A stretch of DNA of 13,645 nucleotides from Desulfurobacterium sp. (GCA_026988135.1 JALSLT010000062.1:1-13645), one strand, 5' to 3'; positions 5,797 through 13,645 are shown, counted from the first letter of the stretch. Translations and numbers: made by a program. The notes: generated from the letters alone by a model not told the origin.

Positions 5797-6837
5797 GTGA
5801 TTGGAAAATTTACAAGAAAAATCAACTCTAAGAATAGATACTATACTCTGTTTCCATACAGAGCTTCCTTTTTGAAAAATATAGAGGTTGTAACACTTGT
5901 ATGCTTTGTATTGGCAGGTTTTCTGCCTGCGGTCCTATTTAATAAATCTTTGATTGAAAACGGTATGCTTATTGCTATCGGTTTTAACTTGTGTGCTATA
6001 GGTTGTTACTATTTGAGGTATTTCTATCCTTCGGCTTTATTGTTTACCATATCAGTATTTATCGTTTGTTTTAGTATTTTACTTCAAGGGGAACATCCCC
6101 TTTATATGTGGTTTGCTACGGTTCCGATGCTTTCAATTTTTCTTCTACCTTTAAAAGATGCAGTTGTTTTTGTTGTTTTGTTTGTTTTAGGTTTTCTATA
6201 TGTAGGGTCTATTTATCATAAACATAGTTTAAGGACTTTAATTTACTATTTTACAAACCTTGGTGTCTTTATATATGTTTTTTCAGTAGCTTCATATATT
6301 TTAAAACGGATAATTGAGGAAAATTTCTTGAATATTATTGAGGTTTCGGTGAAGGATCCGCTGACAGGTGCATTTAATAGATATGGAATTAGCGATTTTA
6401 TAAAAGATGAAATAGAAAAAGCGAAGCGATATGATTACCCGATTTCGGTTATAATGCTTGATATTAATGATTTTAAAAAGGTAAATGATACTTTTGGCCA
6501 TTGCAAAGGGGATGAAGTGCTTAGAAGAGTCTCAGAAGTTGTAATGAAGAATATACGAACTTGTGATAAGTTTGTTAGATGGGGCGGAGAAGAGTTTATT
6601 ATTGTATGTCCTCATGTGGATTTACGGAAAGCTTTGAAAATAGCGGAAAAATTACGTAAGTGCATAGAGGATTGTGATTGTGGCGGTGTAAGGGTTACAG
6701 CAAGTTTTGGGGTGGCGGAGATAGATATTTCCAAGGAATTTGATGAAGCTATAAAAAGGGCTGACGATGCTCTTTATCTTTCCAAAAGAAAGGGTAAAAA
6801 CAGAGTTTCTGCCTATTTGTCTTCTGATATTACTTGA
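5797..6837 (+). CDS. Membrane-bound diguanylate cyclase (GGDEF domain)
   Basis: This 346-aa protein makes c-di-GMP from two GTP. The N-terminal half carries about six hydrophobic helices (residues 29-48, 57-75, 80-97, 101-118, 122-140, 149-169) with short loops and no recognisable extracytoplasmic sensor domain. The sensor is therefore probably the membrane bundle itself. The GGDEF domain begins at DPLTGAFNR (from 187) and has MLDINDFKKVNDTFGH, active-site GGEEF at 263-267, and an RxxD inhibitory site (R254, D257) five residues before it. Catalysis and product inhibition should therefore both work. The start is GTG 5797; no in-frame ATG lies nearby and the G-rich run sits just upstream. It is followed 76 bases later by the receiver-domain protein, probably in one transcript. 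No EAL or HD-GYP phosphodiesterase is in the window. Confidence 0.94.
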   Translation: MIGKFTRKINSKNRYYTLFPYRASFLKNIEVVTLVCFVLAGFLPAVLFNKSLIENGMLIAIGFNLCAIGCYYLRYFYPSALLFTISVFIVCFSILLQGEHPLYMWFATVPMLSIFLLPLKDAVVFVVLFVLGFLYVGSIYHKHSLRTLIYYFTNLGVFIYVFSVASYILKRIIEENFLNIIEVSVKDPLTGAFNRYGISDFIKDEIEKAKRYDYPISVIMLDINDFKKVNDTFGHCKGDEVLRRVSEVVMKNIRTCDKFVRWGGEEFIIVCPHVDLRKALKIAEKLRKCIEDCDCGGVRVTASFGVAEIDISKEFDEAIKRADDALYLSKRKGKNRVSAYLSSDIT

Positions 6838-6913
6838 TAACGGTTTTTTTCGAGGTTATATTTAGTCTGTTAGGATTTGCAGGTGTTGCTATTTGAAAAA
6901 TGGAGTTTCGATT

Positions 6914-7933
6914 ATGGATGGTACTACTCTCTCAAAAAACGATAACATAAGAATAGGCAGTAGCGTTTATCATGTGCAAACAGAGTATTATAAGACTTCC
7001 GGAGAAGTTGTAACTTTAATCTTTAAGAAAGGGGAAGTAGTCAAAAAAATAGAAAATTCTCTTAATCCTTCGGAAATTCCGTCGCAGGTAGTTGAAAAGC
7101 AACATAAAACTGTGATAGAAAAAATTCTTTCCTCTGTTAAGGCGATAGAAGACAAAGTTTTGGAGAAAGAGAAATTTAGTGAGGTTTCAATAGACGAACC
7201 GGTTTCCGGTGATGCTGTTGATTTTTTCAGAACACTTATTTCTCAAATAGTAAAAAGAGAGGATTTTGTTTTTGCAAATATAGCAGATCTTTTCGGAAAA
7301 TCGGTTCTTGAAGTAGTGAATAGAGAAAAGGGGATAGATAAAGATGTTATCGGAATCTTTATCGAAGGTTTCTTAATGGAGGATAGTAACTTTTACTATA
7401 TGAATTATGATGATTTATTCCTTTACGGTTTTAAATTGGAAAATGGGAATATAGCTATTATAGGATTTAAAAAAAAAGAATCGGAAAAAGAAATTTATCA
7501 GATTGTTAAAAATATTTCTTCCGAATATTGCAAGCAGCCGGAATGTAAAAAATGTATTACTGTTTTAGTTGTAGAAGATGTCCTTTTTACAAGACTTGTA
7601 ATGAGAGAAACCTTTAAACTGGTATCTAAAGAGCTTAAAAGTTTATGTTTTAAAGAGATAGTTGAGGCGGAATCTCTCGGAGAGGCTTTGTCTTTTTTGA
7701 AAAATGGATATTACGATATTGTCATTACGGACATAAATCTCGGAGATGGTCTCGGTATAGATATTGCGAAGTTTATAAAAGAGAAGCAGCTTGATACCAA
7801 AGTTGTTGCTCTTACTATGTATCCTGAGGAATTCAGAAAATTCGAAGAGCTTTTTGATGAGTTTCTTGCAAAGCCGATAACTCCTGAACAGTTGAAAAAT
7901 AAGTTAATAGCTCTTTTTGAACTAAAAGAGTAG
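6914..7933 (+). CDS. VQTE-domain / receiver-domain protein with Cys cluster, unusual architecture
   Basis: This protein is 339 aa from ATG 6914 (GGAG eight bases upstream); TTG 6893, giving 346 aa, is the alternative. Three parts are visible. (1) Residues about 8-45 contain SVYHVQTEY and VVTLIFKKGEVV. From memory this resembles small deltaproteobacterial domains with an HVQTED signature; I know no assigned function. (2) The middle region (about 75-205) is not recognised; its YDDLFLYGFKLENGNIAIIGF stretch faintly recalls Roadblock/LC7 folds. (3) The C-terminal receiver (about 215-339) has E221/D222, phosphoacceptor D273 in ITDINLGDG, and K320 in LAKPITPEQ. C206-x4-C211-x2-C214 sits just before the receiver. 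No DNA-binding or catalytic output domain is present, so it may work as a phosphorylation-controlled partner or adaptor. It lies between a diguanylate cyclase and a membrane-anchored protein. Confidence 0.8.
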   Translation: MDGTTLSKNDNIRIGSSVYHVQTEYYKTSGEVVTLIFKKGEVVKKIENSLNPSEIPSQVVEKQHKTVIEKILSSVKAIEDKVLEKEKFSEVSIDEPVSGDAVDFFRTLISQIVKREDFVFANIADLFGKSVLEVVNREKGIDKDVIGIFIEGFLMEDSNFYYMNYDDLFLYGFKLENGNIAIIGFKKKESEKEIYQIVKNISSEYCKQPECKKCITVLVVEDVLFTRLVMRETFKLVSKELKSLCFKEIVEAESLGEALSFLKNGYYDIVITDINLGDGLGIDIAKFIKEKQLDTKVVALTMYPEEFRKFEELFDEFLAKPITPEQLKNKLIALFELKE

Positions 7934-7992
7934 CTTTTTAACAAAATTTTATTTATTCTTACTGTCAAAATAGAGATTGGGGAGACGAAATA

Positions 7993-8877
7993 GTGTTGAA
8001 AAAAATCGGATTGTTTCTTGCTGTTTTCGTTTCAATTTTGATGGGTGTTTATTTTGCAACAGATTATTATGTTACAAAAAAAGTTACTCGGAAAATTGAT
8101 AGAAAAATAGAAGCCTTAAAGCCTGAAACAGATATAAAGTATGAAGACTGTGATGTTTCTCTCTTTTCTAAAACTATAAAACTTGAAAATATTCGAATAA
8201 TTCAAAATAAGTATCGAAAACCGATAACTATAAAGGAAGCTCTTTTTTATAAAGTTGATAGGAATCATAAGATTCCTTATTACCTCGGTTTAAAGCTTGA
8301 AAATTTCACCTTTCCAATATCTTCAATTTCTCCCGAAGTTGATTACTTCATAAGTTTGCTTGATTATCAGGGGAATTTTACCGGAGATTTTTCGATAGAC
8401 TACTTTTTTAATAAAGAAGATAGAAGTTTTGATTTAAATAAATTCAAACTTGATGTGGATGGTGTGGGAAGTATTAGTCTAACATCTGAGCTTTCCGATG
8501 TTCCTGTGGTAAAAAAAGGGGATTCTCTTGAAACGCTAATTTTCAGAATGCTTTCTATCAAGTTAAAACACGGAAGATTGATTTATAAAGATAGAGGGTT
8601 ATTTAAAAGAGCTGTTTTAGCTGTTTCAAAATATAAGAAGTTGTCTCCAGAGGTGGTAAAGAAGAAGGTGATTTCAAGGATAGAGAGTGACGGAAATATT
8701 TCGCCGAATTTGAAAAAGAGCTTGATTGGGTTCGTAAACTCACCCGATACGGTTATATTCGAATTTTCGTCGGAAACGCCGGTTTCTATCGGCTCTATTT
8801 TGTTTAAAGGAAACGGAGCTGAGTTTTTCAAGAAAATAGATGTCAAAGTTATGAGCGTCAATTCTCAAAACCCTTGA
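7993..8877 (+). CDS. Membrane-anchored protein of unknown function, AsmA-like in style
   Basis: This 294-aa protein is not recognised with confidence. Residues 4-22 form a single hydrophobic helix after two lysines, with no clear cleavage site, so the rest is probably held in the periplasm by an N-terminal anchor. Beyond it are short alternating beta-type stretches (VSLFSKTIKLENIRI, LGLKLENFTFPISS, NFTGDFSIDYFF, GVGSISLTSELS), which recall AsmA/YdgA-type lipid-transfer or envelope proteins. That is a resemblance in style, not a domain match. The start is GTG 7993 with GGGGAG eight bases upstream; TTG 7996 is the next codon. It follows the receiver-domain gene by 59 bases and precedes thrB by 56. 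It may be cotranscribed with either; no terminator was found on either side. Confidence 0.75.
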   Translation: MLKKIGLFLAVFVSILMGVYFATDYYVTKKVTRKIDRKIEALKPETDIKYEDCDVSLFSKTIKLENIRIIQNKYRKPITIKEALFYKVDRNHKIPYYLGLKLENFTFPISSISPEVDYFISLLDYQGNFTGDFSIDYFFNKEDRSFDLNKFKLDVDGVGSISLTSELSDVPVVKKGDSLETLIFRMLSIKLKHGRLIYKDRGLFKRAVLAVSKYKKLSPEVVKKKVISRIESDGNISPNLKKSLIGFVNSPDTVIFEFSSETPVSIGSILFKGNGAEFFKKIDVKVMSVNSQNP

Positions 8878-8933
8878 TTTTTCCTGTTTTCACGGTTATT
8901 ATCTTTCCGTTAAATGTAATATTTGGAGGAGTG

Positions 8934-9830
8934 ATGAGTTTTAAAGTTTCTGTACCGGCTTCGACGAGCAATCTCGGCCCCGGTTTTGATGCCATCGGTT
9001 TGGCCCTTACCCTTTATAATGATTTTATTGTAGAGTCTTCTTCAACTTATAAAGTAGAGATTCAAGGTGAAGGTGCAGAAGAACTGCCGACAGATGACAG
9101 AAATCTCTTTATGAGAGCATATAAAAGTACTATGGAATATCTTTCTGAAGAACAACCGATTAGTGTTAAGCTTATCAATAGGATACCTTTGGGAAGAGGA
9201 TTGGGAAGTTCGGCTACGGCAATAGTCGGAGGTATCTTAGCTGCTGAAAGGGTTTCGGAAAAGAAACTTTCTCTTCCTGAAGTTATAGATGTGGCCTTTA
9301 AATTCGAACCTCATCCTGACAATGTCCTACCTGCTTATACCGGTGGATTTGTCGTTGCTGCTACAAACGGGGACCTTTCCTATGTTAAGCTTGACTTTCC
9401 ACGAGAATTAAAGGCCGTAATTATTGTTCCCGAGCTTTTTTTATCAACGGAAGATTCAAGAGCGGTTCTTCCTCCTGGTTATTCGAAAGAAGACGTTATT
9501 TTCAACATTCAAAGGGCGGCCCTTTTAATGGGAGCACTTCAGAAAAAAGACTTTTCTCTGCTTAAAGAGGCTGTTAAAGACCGTGTTCACCAACCTTACA
9601 GGGGTGATATTATTCCGGGATTTTGGGATGTATTTTCTCAAGGTTATAAGGAAGGGGCTTATGCCGTGTACCTTTCCGGAGCTGGTAGTTGTATAGGGGC
9701 TTTTGCCGATGATAATTTTGAGAGAATCGGAAAAGCGATGTGTGATGTTTTTGAAAGTCTCGGAATAGAGTCAAGGTATCTGGTTCTTGATGTTGATGAT
9801 GAAGGTGCCAGGATAGAAGAGGTCAAATGA
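8934..9830 (+). CDS. thrB: Homoserine kinase
   Basis: This 298-aa GHMP-superfamily kinase phosphorylates homoserine with ATP, the step before threonine synthase. The N-terminus reads VSVPASTSNLGPGFDAIGLAL, the family hallmark; the GHMP ATP loop PLGRGLGSSA is at 85-94, and a C-terminal GHMP motif appears in YLSGAGSCIGA. Length is normal. The frame is open further upstream (from 8874), but the hallmark start and GGAGG at 8925-8929 fix the start at ATG 8934. The stop overlaps the start of the helicase gene in ATGA, so the two are translationally coupled even though their jobs are unrelated. No other threonine-pathway gene is in the window. Confidence 0.96.
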   Translation: MSFKVSVPASTSNLGPGFDAIGLALTLYNDFIVESSSTYKVEIQGEGAEELPTDDRNLFMRAYKSTMEYLSEEQPISVKLINRIPLGRGLGSSATAIVGGILAAERVSEKKLSLPEVIDVAFKFEPHPDNVLPAYTGGFVVAATNGDLSYVKLDFPRELKAVIIVPELFLSTEDSRAVLPPGYSKEDVIFNIQRAALLMGALQKKDFSLLKEAVKDRVHQPYRGDIIPGFWDVFSQGYKEGAYAVYLSGAGSCIGAFADDNFERIGKAMCDVFESLGIESRYLVLDVDDEGARIEEVK

Positions 9831-11962
9831 TAAATAAACTTGTGGAAGGTCTTAACTCTCAGCAGAAAGAAGCCGTTACCTATTTTGATTCTCCTCTACT
9901 CATCCTTGCGGGAGCCGGTTCGGGAAAAACGAGAGTAATTACGTATAAAATTGCTTATATGATAGAAAAATTCGGTTATGAGCCGGAAAGGATTTTAGCG
10001 GTAACATTTACCAATAAAGCTGCGAGAGAGATGAGAGAGAGGGTTGAGCAGCTTTTGAACGGTAAAGCCGAGGTTTTCGTTTCCACATTTCATGCGTTTT
10101 GTGTAAAGCTTTTAAAATCTCACAGCGTAAGGGTTGGTTTTAAGCCCAACTTTCTTATTTTGGATACCGATGATAAAAAGAGTCTTCTTAAGACGATTCT
10201 TAAAGAGATAAATGTTGATACGGAGTTTTACAATCCGTTTTTAATAGGTTCTATGATAAGTAATGTTAAAAACGGGACTGTATCTCCTGAAAGTTTTGAG
10301 TATAAGGGTTACGATAGATTTCTCGATATTTTTGAGATTTATGATAAAAAATTGAAAGAGATGAACGCTTTTGATTTTGATGATCTTCTTCTCTATGGAA
10401 AGAAACTTTTAACAGAGCATGAAGATATTCACCGTAGGTATGTTGATTATTTCAAATATGTGTTGATTGATGAGTATCAAGATACTAACGGCATTCAGTA
10501 TGAGATAATAAAGGCTCTAACTATTGAGAAAGGGAATGTTTGTGTTGTTGGTGACGAGGACCAATGTATCTATACGTGGAGAGGTGCAAACATAAGTAAT
10601 ATTCTCAACTTTGAAAAAGATTTTTCCGAGGCTAAAGTTGTAAAGCTTGAAAAAAACTATAGATGTTCCGGAGTAATTCTTACTGCTGCCAATGCAGTGA
10701 TAGGGAATAATACTATAAGAAAGGGAAAGAAGCTTTTTACCGATAATGAGGATGGGGAATCTATAAGGCTTTTTGAAGCTGTAAATGACCAGGAAGAGGC
10801 GCTTTTTGTTGGAAAAACGATTAAGAAGTTAATAGATACGGATGTTAAACCTTCCGAGATAGCCGTGTTTTACAGGACAAACTCTCAATCGCGGATAATA
10901 GAAGATACTTTGCGGAGACAGGGAGTAAATTATCAGATAATAGGCGGGCTGAGATTTTATGAAAGAAAAGAGATAAAGGATATTATCGCTTATCTTAGGG
11001 TTATTCTTTTCGATGAGGATAAGCTTTCCGTTTTCAGGGTTTTGAACACTCCAAAGAGAGGTCTTGGAACTGCTGCTGAGGAGAGAGTTAAAAAATATCT
11101 TGATGAAGGAGTTTCAAATCTTGAGGCTTTAAAAAAGTCGCTTGAAGAATCTTCAGTTAGACAAAGGGAAGGCTTAAGAGAGCTTATCCATATAATTGAA
11201 GAGGGAAGGGAGAAACTCAGTCACTTAAAACCTTATCAGCTTGTCAAGTTTATAACTTCCGTTACCAGGTATGAAGATTATCTAAGGAAGGAGTACCGAG
11301 AAGATTGGGAAGCTCGAGTTGATAATATAACTGAGTTGGGAAACACTTTCGAAGAGTTTTCAGATAGAACCGGGTTAAAAGGGGAAGAGCTCTATCTTGA
11401 ATTTTTAAATACTGTAACACTGTCCTCGGATCAGGATGAGATTGAGGATGATGAAAAGGTAACGTTAATGACTATTCATGCTTCCAAAGGGCTTGAATTT
11501 CCGGTTGTTTTCATCTCAGGCCTGGAAGAAGGTTTATTCCCCCATTCCCGTTCTCTTGATAGCAGCGAGCAGATAGAAGAAGAGAGGAGATTGTTTTATG
11601 TTGCCATAACCAGGGCGAAAAAAATCTTAATCCTTTCTTATGCGAAAAGTCGAAGATTTTTTGGTAGTTATAGACCTTCGGAAAAATCGAGATTCACAGA
11701 GGAGATACCTGTTCACCTTTTGAAAAAAGTTGGAAGGAAACAGAGAGCTATGGAAAAATCAGGTGCTTTAAATGCTAAGCCTGCTTTTTCTTCTCCTTCT
11801 GGTTTAAAAAAGAAAAAACCGAAGATTGTTTTTCATAAAAAGTTTGGGAAGGGTATTGTTAAAAGAGTTGAGGGGACCGGTGAAATGGCGAAAATTACCG
11901 CATATTTCGCCGATTTTGGTGAAAAAACGGTTGTTATGAAGTTTTTGAAAGTTCTTGCTTGA
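9827..11962 (+). CDS. pcrA: PcrA/UvrD-type 3'-5' DNA helicase
   Basis: This 711-aa superfamily 1A helicase acts in nucleotide excision repair, replication restart and removal of stalled complexes. The motifs appear in order: Q motif LNSQQKEAV (9-17), Walker A GAGSGKT (29-35), TFTNKAAREMRERV (Ia), DEYQDTN with D215/E216 (II), VVGDEDQCIYTWRGA (III), LEKNYRCS (IV), LMTIHASKGLEFPVVF (V), and VAITRAKK with R596 (VI). The last 45 residues (HKKFGKGIVKRVEGTG and on to the end) match the PcrA/UvrD C-terminal Tudor-like domain known to contact RNA polymerase, which favours PcrA/UvrD over Rep. The start is ATG 9827 with AGAGG five bases upstream, sharing ATGA with the thrB stop. The 3' end overlaps the convergent nucleotidyltransferase gene by 29 bases, with no terminator between them. 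Confidence 0.96.
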   Translation: MINKLVEGLNSQQKEAVTYFDSPLLILAGAGSGKTRVITYKIAYMIEKFGYEPERILAVTFTNKAAREMRERVEQLLNGKAEVFVSTFHAFCVKLLKSHSVRVGFKPNFLILDTDDKKSLLKTILKEINVDTEFYNPFLIGSMISNVKNGTVSPESFEYKGYDRFLDIFEIYDKKLKEMNAFDFDDLLLYGKKLLTEHEDIHRRYVDYFKYVLIDEYQDTNGIQYEIIKALTIEKGNVCVVGDEDQCIYTWRGANISNILNFEKDFSEAKVVKLEKNYRCSGVILTAANAVIGNNTIRKGKKLFTDNEDGESIRLFEAVNDQEEALFVGKTIKKLIDTDVKPSEIAVFYRTNSQSRIIEDTLRRQGVNYQIIGGLRFYERKEIKDIIAYLRVILFDEDKLSVFRVLNTPKRGLGTAAEERVKKYLDEGVSNLEALKKSLEESSVRQREGLRELIHIIEEGREKLSHLKPYQLVKFITSVTRYEDYLRKEYREDWEARVDNITELGNTFEEFSDRTGLKGEELYLEFLNTVTLSSDQDEIEDDEKVTLMTIHASKGLEFPVVFISGLEEGLFPHSRSLDSSEQIEEERRLFYVAITRAKKILILSYAKSRRFFGSYRPSEKSRFTEEIPVHLLKKVGRKQRAMEKSGALNAKPAFSSPSGLKKKKPKIVFHKKFGKGIVKRVEGTGEMAKITAYFADFGEKTVVMKFLKVLA

Positions 11963-13645
11963 GATTTTCAATAAGTTCTTCATAAGTGTTGCCGATTTTT
12001 TTGTCTATAACTTTCTCTTTTAGGTTTTCCAGTATTTTTCTAAATTCCGGCCCCGGTTTAAGTCCGAAAGATTTCAGGTCGTTACCAGTAATGGCAAGTT
12101 TCATCTCTTTCCATTCTCCTACAAGGTCGAGTAATTTTAACATCAATTTTTCATTTTCCGTTTTTGCCGCAATATAAAGGAGCATTTCATCTTTCTCCGA
12201 TTTTAGGAGTTTATATAGAGCGCTGTTTGTGAAATTTCCCTTCTCTATTTGCTTAACTAACTGTTTGCCTCTGTAGATAAGGTTTTTTATGATTTTTAGC
12301 TCGTCATCGGGAATGGATAGGTTTTGAAAAAGTCTATTAAGCTCTTTTCCCGGAACTCCTTCAAGAAAGGCTGCAAAGTAAAGAGTAGGATAAACAACTT
12401 TTTTTCTATTTCCAAAAGTTAGTTTATGCCAGTTTATAACTTTTCTTATTCTTTCAAAAAGGTCTTTTTTCCTTTTGTCCCAATTTATCCCTTGGCTTAT
12501 CGATTTTAAAATATCATATTCTTTCATTTTATTTACGATTCTTAAAGGGTTATCTTCTTCGAAGATATGTTTGAGTTCCAGATATACTCTTTTTCCTTCC
12601 ACTGTTCTAAACAGGTTTTTGTTTACTGCGATTCTTAGAAGTTTTTCCGTGTGTTTTCCTATATCGAAACGGTATCTTATTGCGAATCGTAAGGCTCTTA
12701 AAATTCGTGTTGGGTCTTCAACAAAACTTAAAGCGTGAAGAACTCTGATTTTTTTCTCTTTTATGTCTTTTAAGCCGTTGAAAAAATCTATTAGTTTGCC
12801 AAAGTCTTTCCTGTTTATTTTTATGGCAAGCGTGTTTATTGTGAAGTCCCTTCGGAATAAATCTTTTTTTAAAGGTGCGGTATCAACTTCCGGAAGTGCT
12901 CCCGGTGCATGATATATTTCTGTTCTTGCTGATGCGAAGTCTATCTTAAATCCATTATTTATGGTTACCGTTGCTGTTTTAAATTTTTCGAATGTGTGGA
13001 GACTCCCTTTGAGTTCTTTGGCGATTTTTTTGGCAAAAGCCGGAGCATCTCCTTCAACTACAACATCTACGTCGAGATTTTTTCTTCCGATTATTAAATC
13101 TCTTACAAAACCTCCAATTACGTAAGCGTTAATTTTTTCTTTGTCTGCTATTTCTCCGATTTTTTCAAGAAGTTTGTAAATTTCATCGGGGAGTTTTTCT
13201 TTCAAAATCTGTTTTACATTTTTGTATCCGGGGGTTGATGTTAATCTTTTTCTATAAAATCTTTGTGATTCATCGATAACATTTTTGTAAAGATTTATGA
13301 GAATATCCGTTCGGGTTATTATTCCCGTAACTTTTCCGTTTTCGGTGACCGGGACGAGGGTTTGTTGGTTATTAACGATAATATCTTCAATTTCATCAAC
13401 GGCTGTTTCGGGTTCAACCTGCTCAAAATCTCTTTCCATTATTATATGAATGGGTTCGGATTCCATTCCCATGTGGATGGCTTTGTCTGTTAAGTTTCTG
13501 TTTACTATTCCGGATATGTTTCCGTTTGCATCAATTACCGGAGCTGCGTTTATCCCTTGCTTCATAAGGAAAGAGAGTGCCGATTTGACGTCTGTATCTT
13601 CCGTTAATATGGTGGGAGGGGAGGACATTATGTCTTTTGCGATTT
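11934..13645 (-). CDS. CBS-domain poly(A) polymerase/tRNA nucleotidyltransferase, 5' end beyond window
   Basis: The frame is open to the right edge. The ATG at 13628 is internal: the codons before it read IAKDI, giving IAKDIMSSPP, the usual opening of a CBS domain. Counting from that Met, two CBS domains span about 1-50 and 58-115. A class II nucleotidyltransferase follows: GGFVRD (172-177), catalytic D186 and D188, RRDFTINTLA (259-268) and EDPTRILR (304-311). A helical RNA-binding body runs to residue 564. The enzyme adds CCA, or part of it, to tRNA 3' ends. In Aquifex aeolicus CC and A addition are known to be split between two enzymes, and I cannot tell which one this is. CBS-containing members usually carry an N-terminal DHH/DHHA1 phosphoesterase domain, expected beyond the edge. 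It is convergent with the helicase gene, with 29 bases of overlap. Confidence 0.93.
   Translation of the reverse strand, partial: IAKDIMSSPPTILTEDTDVKSALSFLMKQGINAAPVIDANGNISGIVNRNLTDKAIHMGMESEPIHIIMERDFEQVEPETAVDEIEDIIVNNQQTLVPVTENGKVTGIITRTDILINLYKNVIDESQRFYRKRLTSTPGYKNVKQILKEKLPDEIYKLLEKIGEIADKEKINAYVIGGFVRDLIIGRKNLDVDVVVEGDAPAFAKKIAKELKGSLHTFEKFKTATVTINNGFKIDFASARTEIYHAPGALPEVDTAPLKKDLFRRDFTINTLAIKINRKDFGKLIDFFNGLKDIKEKKIRVLHALSFVEDPTRILRALRFAIRYRFDIGKHTEKLLRIAVNKNLFRTVEGKRVYLELKHIFEEDNPLRIVNKMKEYDILKSISQGINWDKRKKDLFERIRKVINWHKLTFGNRKKVVYPTLYFAAFLEGVPGKELNRLFQNLSIPDDELKIIKNLIYRGKQLVKQIEKGNFTNSALYKLLKSEKDEMLLYIAAKTENEKLMLKLLDLVGEWKEMKLAITGNDLKSFGLKPGPEFRKILENLKEKVIDKKIGNTYEELIENLKQELSKTS

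Noticed and set aside
6836..6860. ATAAC/GTTAT inverted repeat with a T run after the cyclase gene
   Set aside because: The stem is five weak pairs and the T run is in the loop, not after it; not an intrinsic terminator.
7924..7938. Small AAAAG/CTTTT hairpin at the stop of the receiver-domain gene
   Set aside because: A five-pair, AT-rich stem is too weak to call a terminator.
8874..8933. Upstream in-frame extension of thrB
   Set aside because: The family hallmark begins right after ATG 8934, which has GGAGG just upstream; the extension has no ribosome site and overlaps the previous gene.
1..13645. CRISPR arrays, tRNA or rRNA genes, insertion sequences, prophage genes, riboswitches
   Set aside because: No spaced repeats, cloverleaf patterns, transposase or phage motifs, or long structured leaders were seen on either strand; this is by eye and short RNAs could be missed.

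Overview
The window looks like chromosomal DNA of a thermophilic, Gram-negative-type bacterium, most likely Aquificota and close to Desulfurobacteriaceae (inference). The grounds are AT-rich DNA, Arg codons dominated by AGA/AGG, strong AGGAGG-type ribosome binding sites, a non-lipoprotein periplasmic phosphate-binding protein, and a CBS-poly(A) polymerase-type tRNA nucleotidyltransferase of the kind Aquificota carry. No rRNA, tRNA, CRISPR array, insertion sequence or phage gene was seen. Coding density is high and no gene-free stretch exceeds 300 bases.

Left part (1-2629, all minus strand). A polytopic 4Fe-4S protein of the NapH/YccM (Fer4_5) type starts at 559 and runs off the left edge. Upstream of it, a three-gene operon reads leftward: an unrecognised 83-aa protein, an inositol-monophosphatase family enzyme (suhB) and an Mrp/ApbC/Nbp35-type Fe-S carrier ATPase (mrp). 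It ends in a hairpin terminator at 662-691.

Phosphate module (2641-5456, plus strand). Divergent from that operon are phoB, a phoR-like kinase with no membrane segment, and pstS. Two promoter regions carry TGTTAA/CTTAAC direct repeats at 11-base spacing, one ahead of phoB and one overlapping the phoR stop ahead of pstS. They look like Pho boxes, which would make this an autoregulated phosphate regulon. The permease genes pstCAB and phoU are not next to pstS. A strong GC-rich bidirectional hairpin closes the module against a small convergent DUF4911-like gene.

Signalling module (5709-8877). A compact divergent control region holds a 14-base palindrome, a tandem hexamer, a TATAAT box and a run of nine G. 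It leads into a six-helix GGDEF diguanylate cyclase with intact active site and I-site. Next come an unusual protein with an N-terminal VQTE-type domain, a Cys cluster and a C-terminal receiver domain, and then a membrane-anchored protein of unknown function. These three could form a small c-di-GMP/phospho-signalling unit; this is the least explained part of the window.

Right part (8934-13645). Homoserine kinase (thrB) overlaps the start of a PcrA/UvrD helicase by four bases. The helicase gene converges on, and overlaps by 29 bases, a minus-strand CBS-CBS-poly(A) polymerase-type tRNA nucleotidyltransferase whose 5' end lies outside the window. Nothing here is a clearly new system. The best leads are the VQTE/Cys/receiver protein with its neighbours, the G-tract leader and the reversed arrangement of the Pho boxes.
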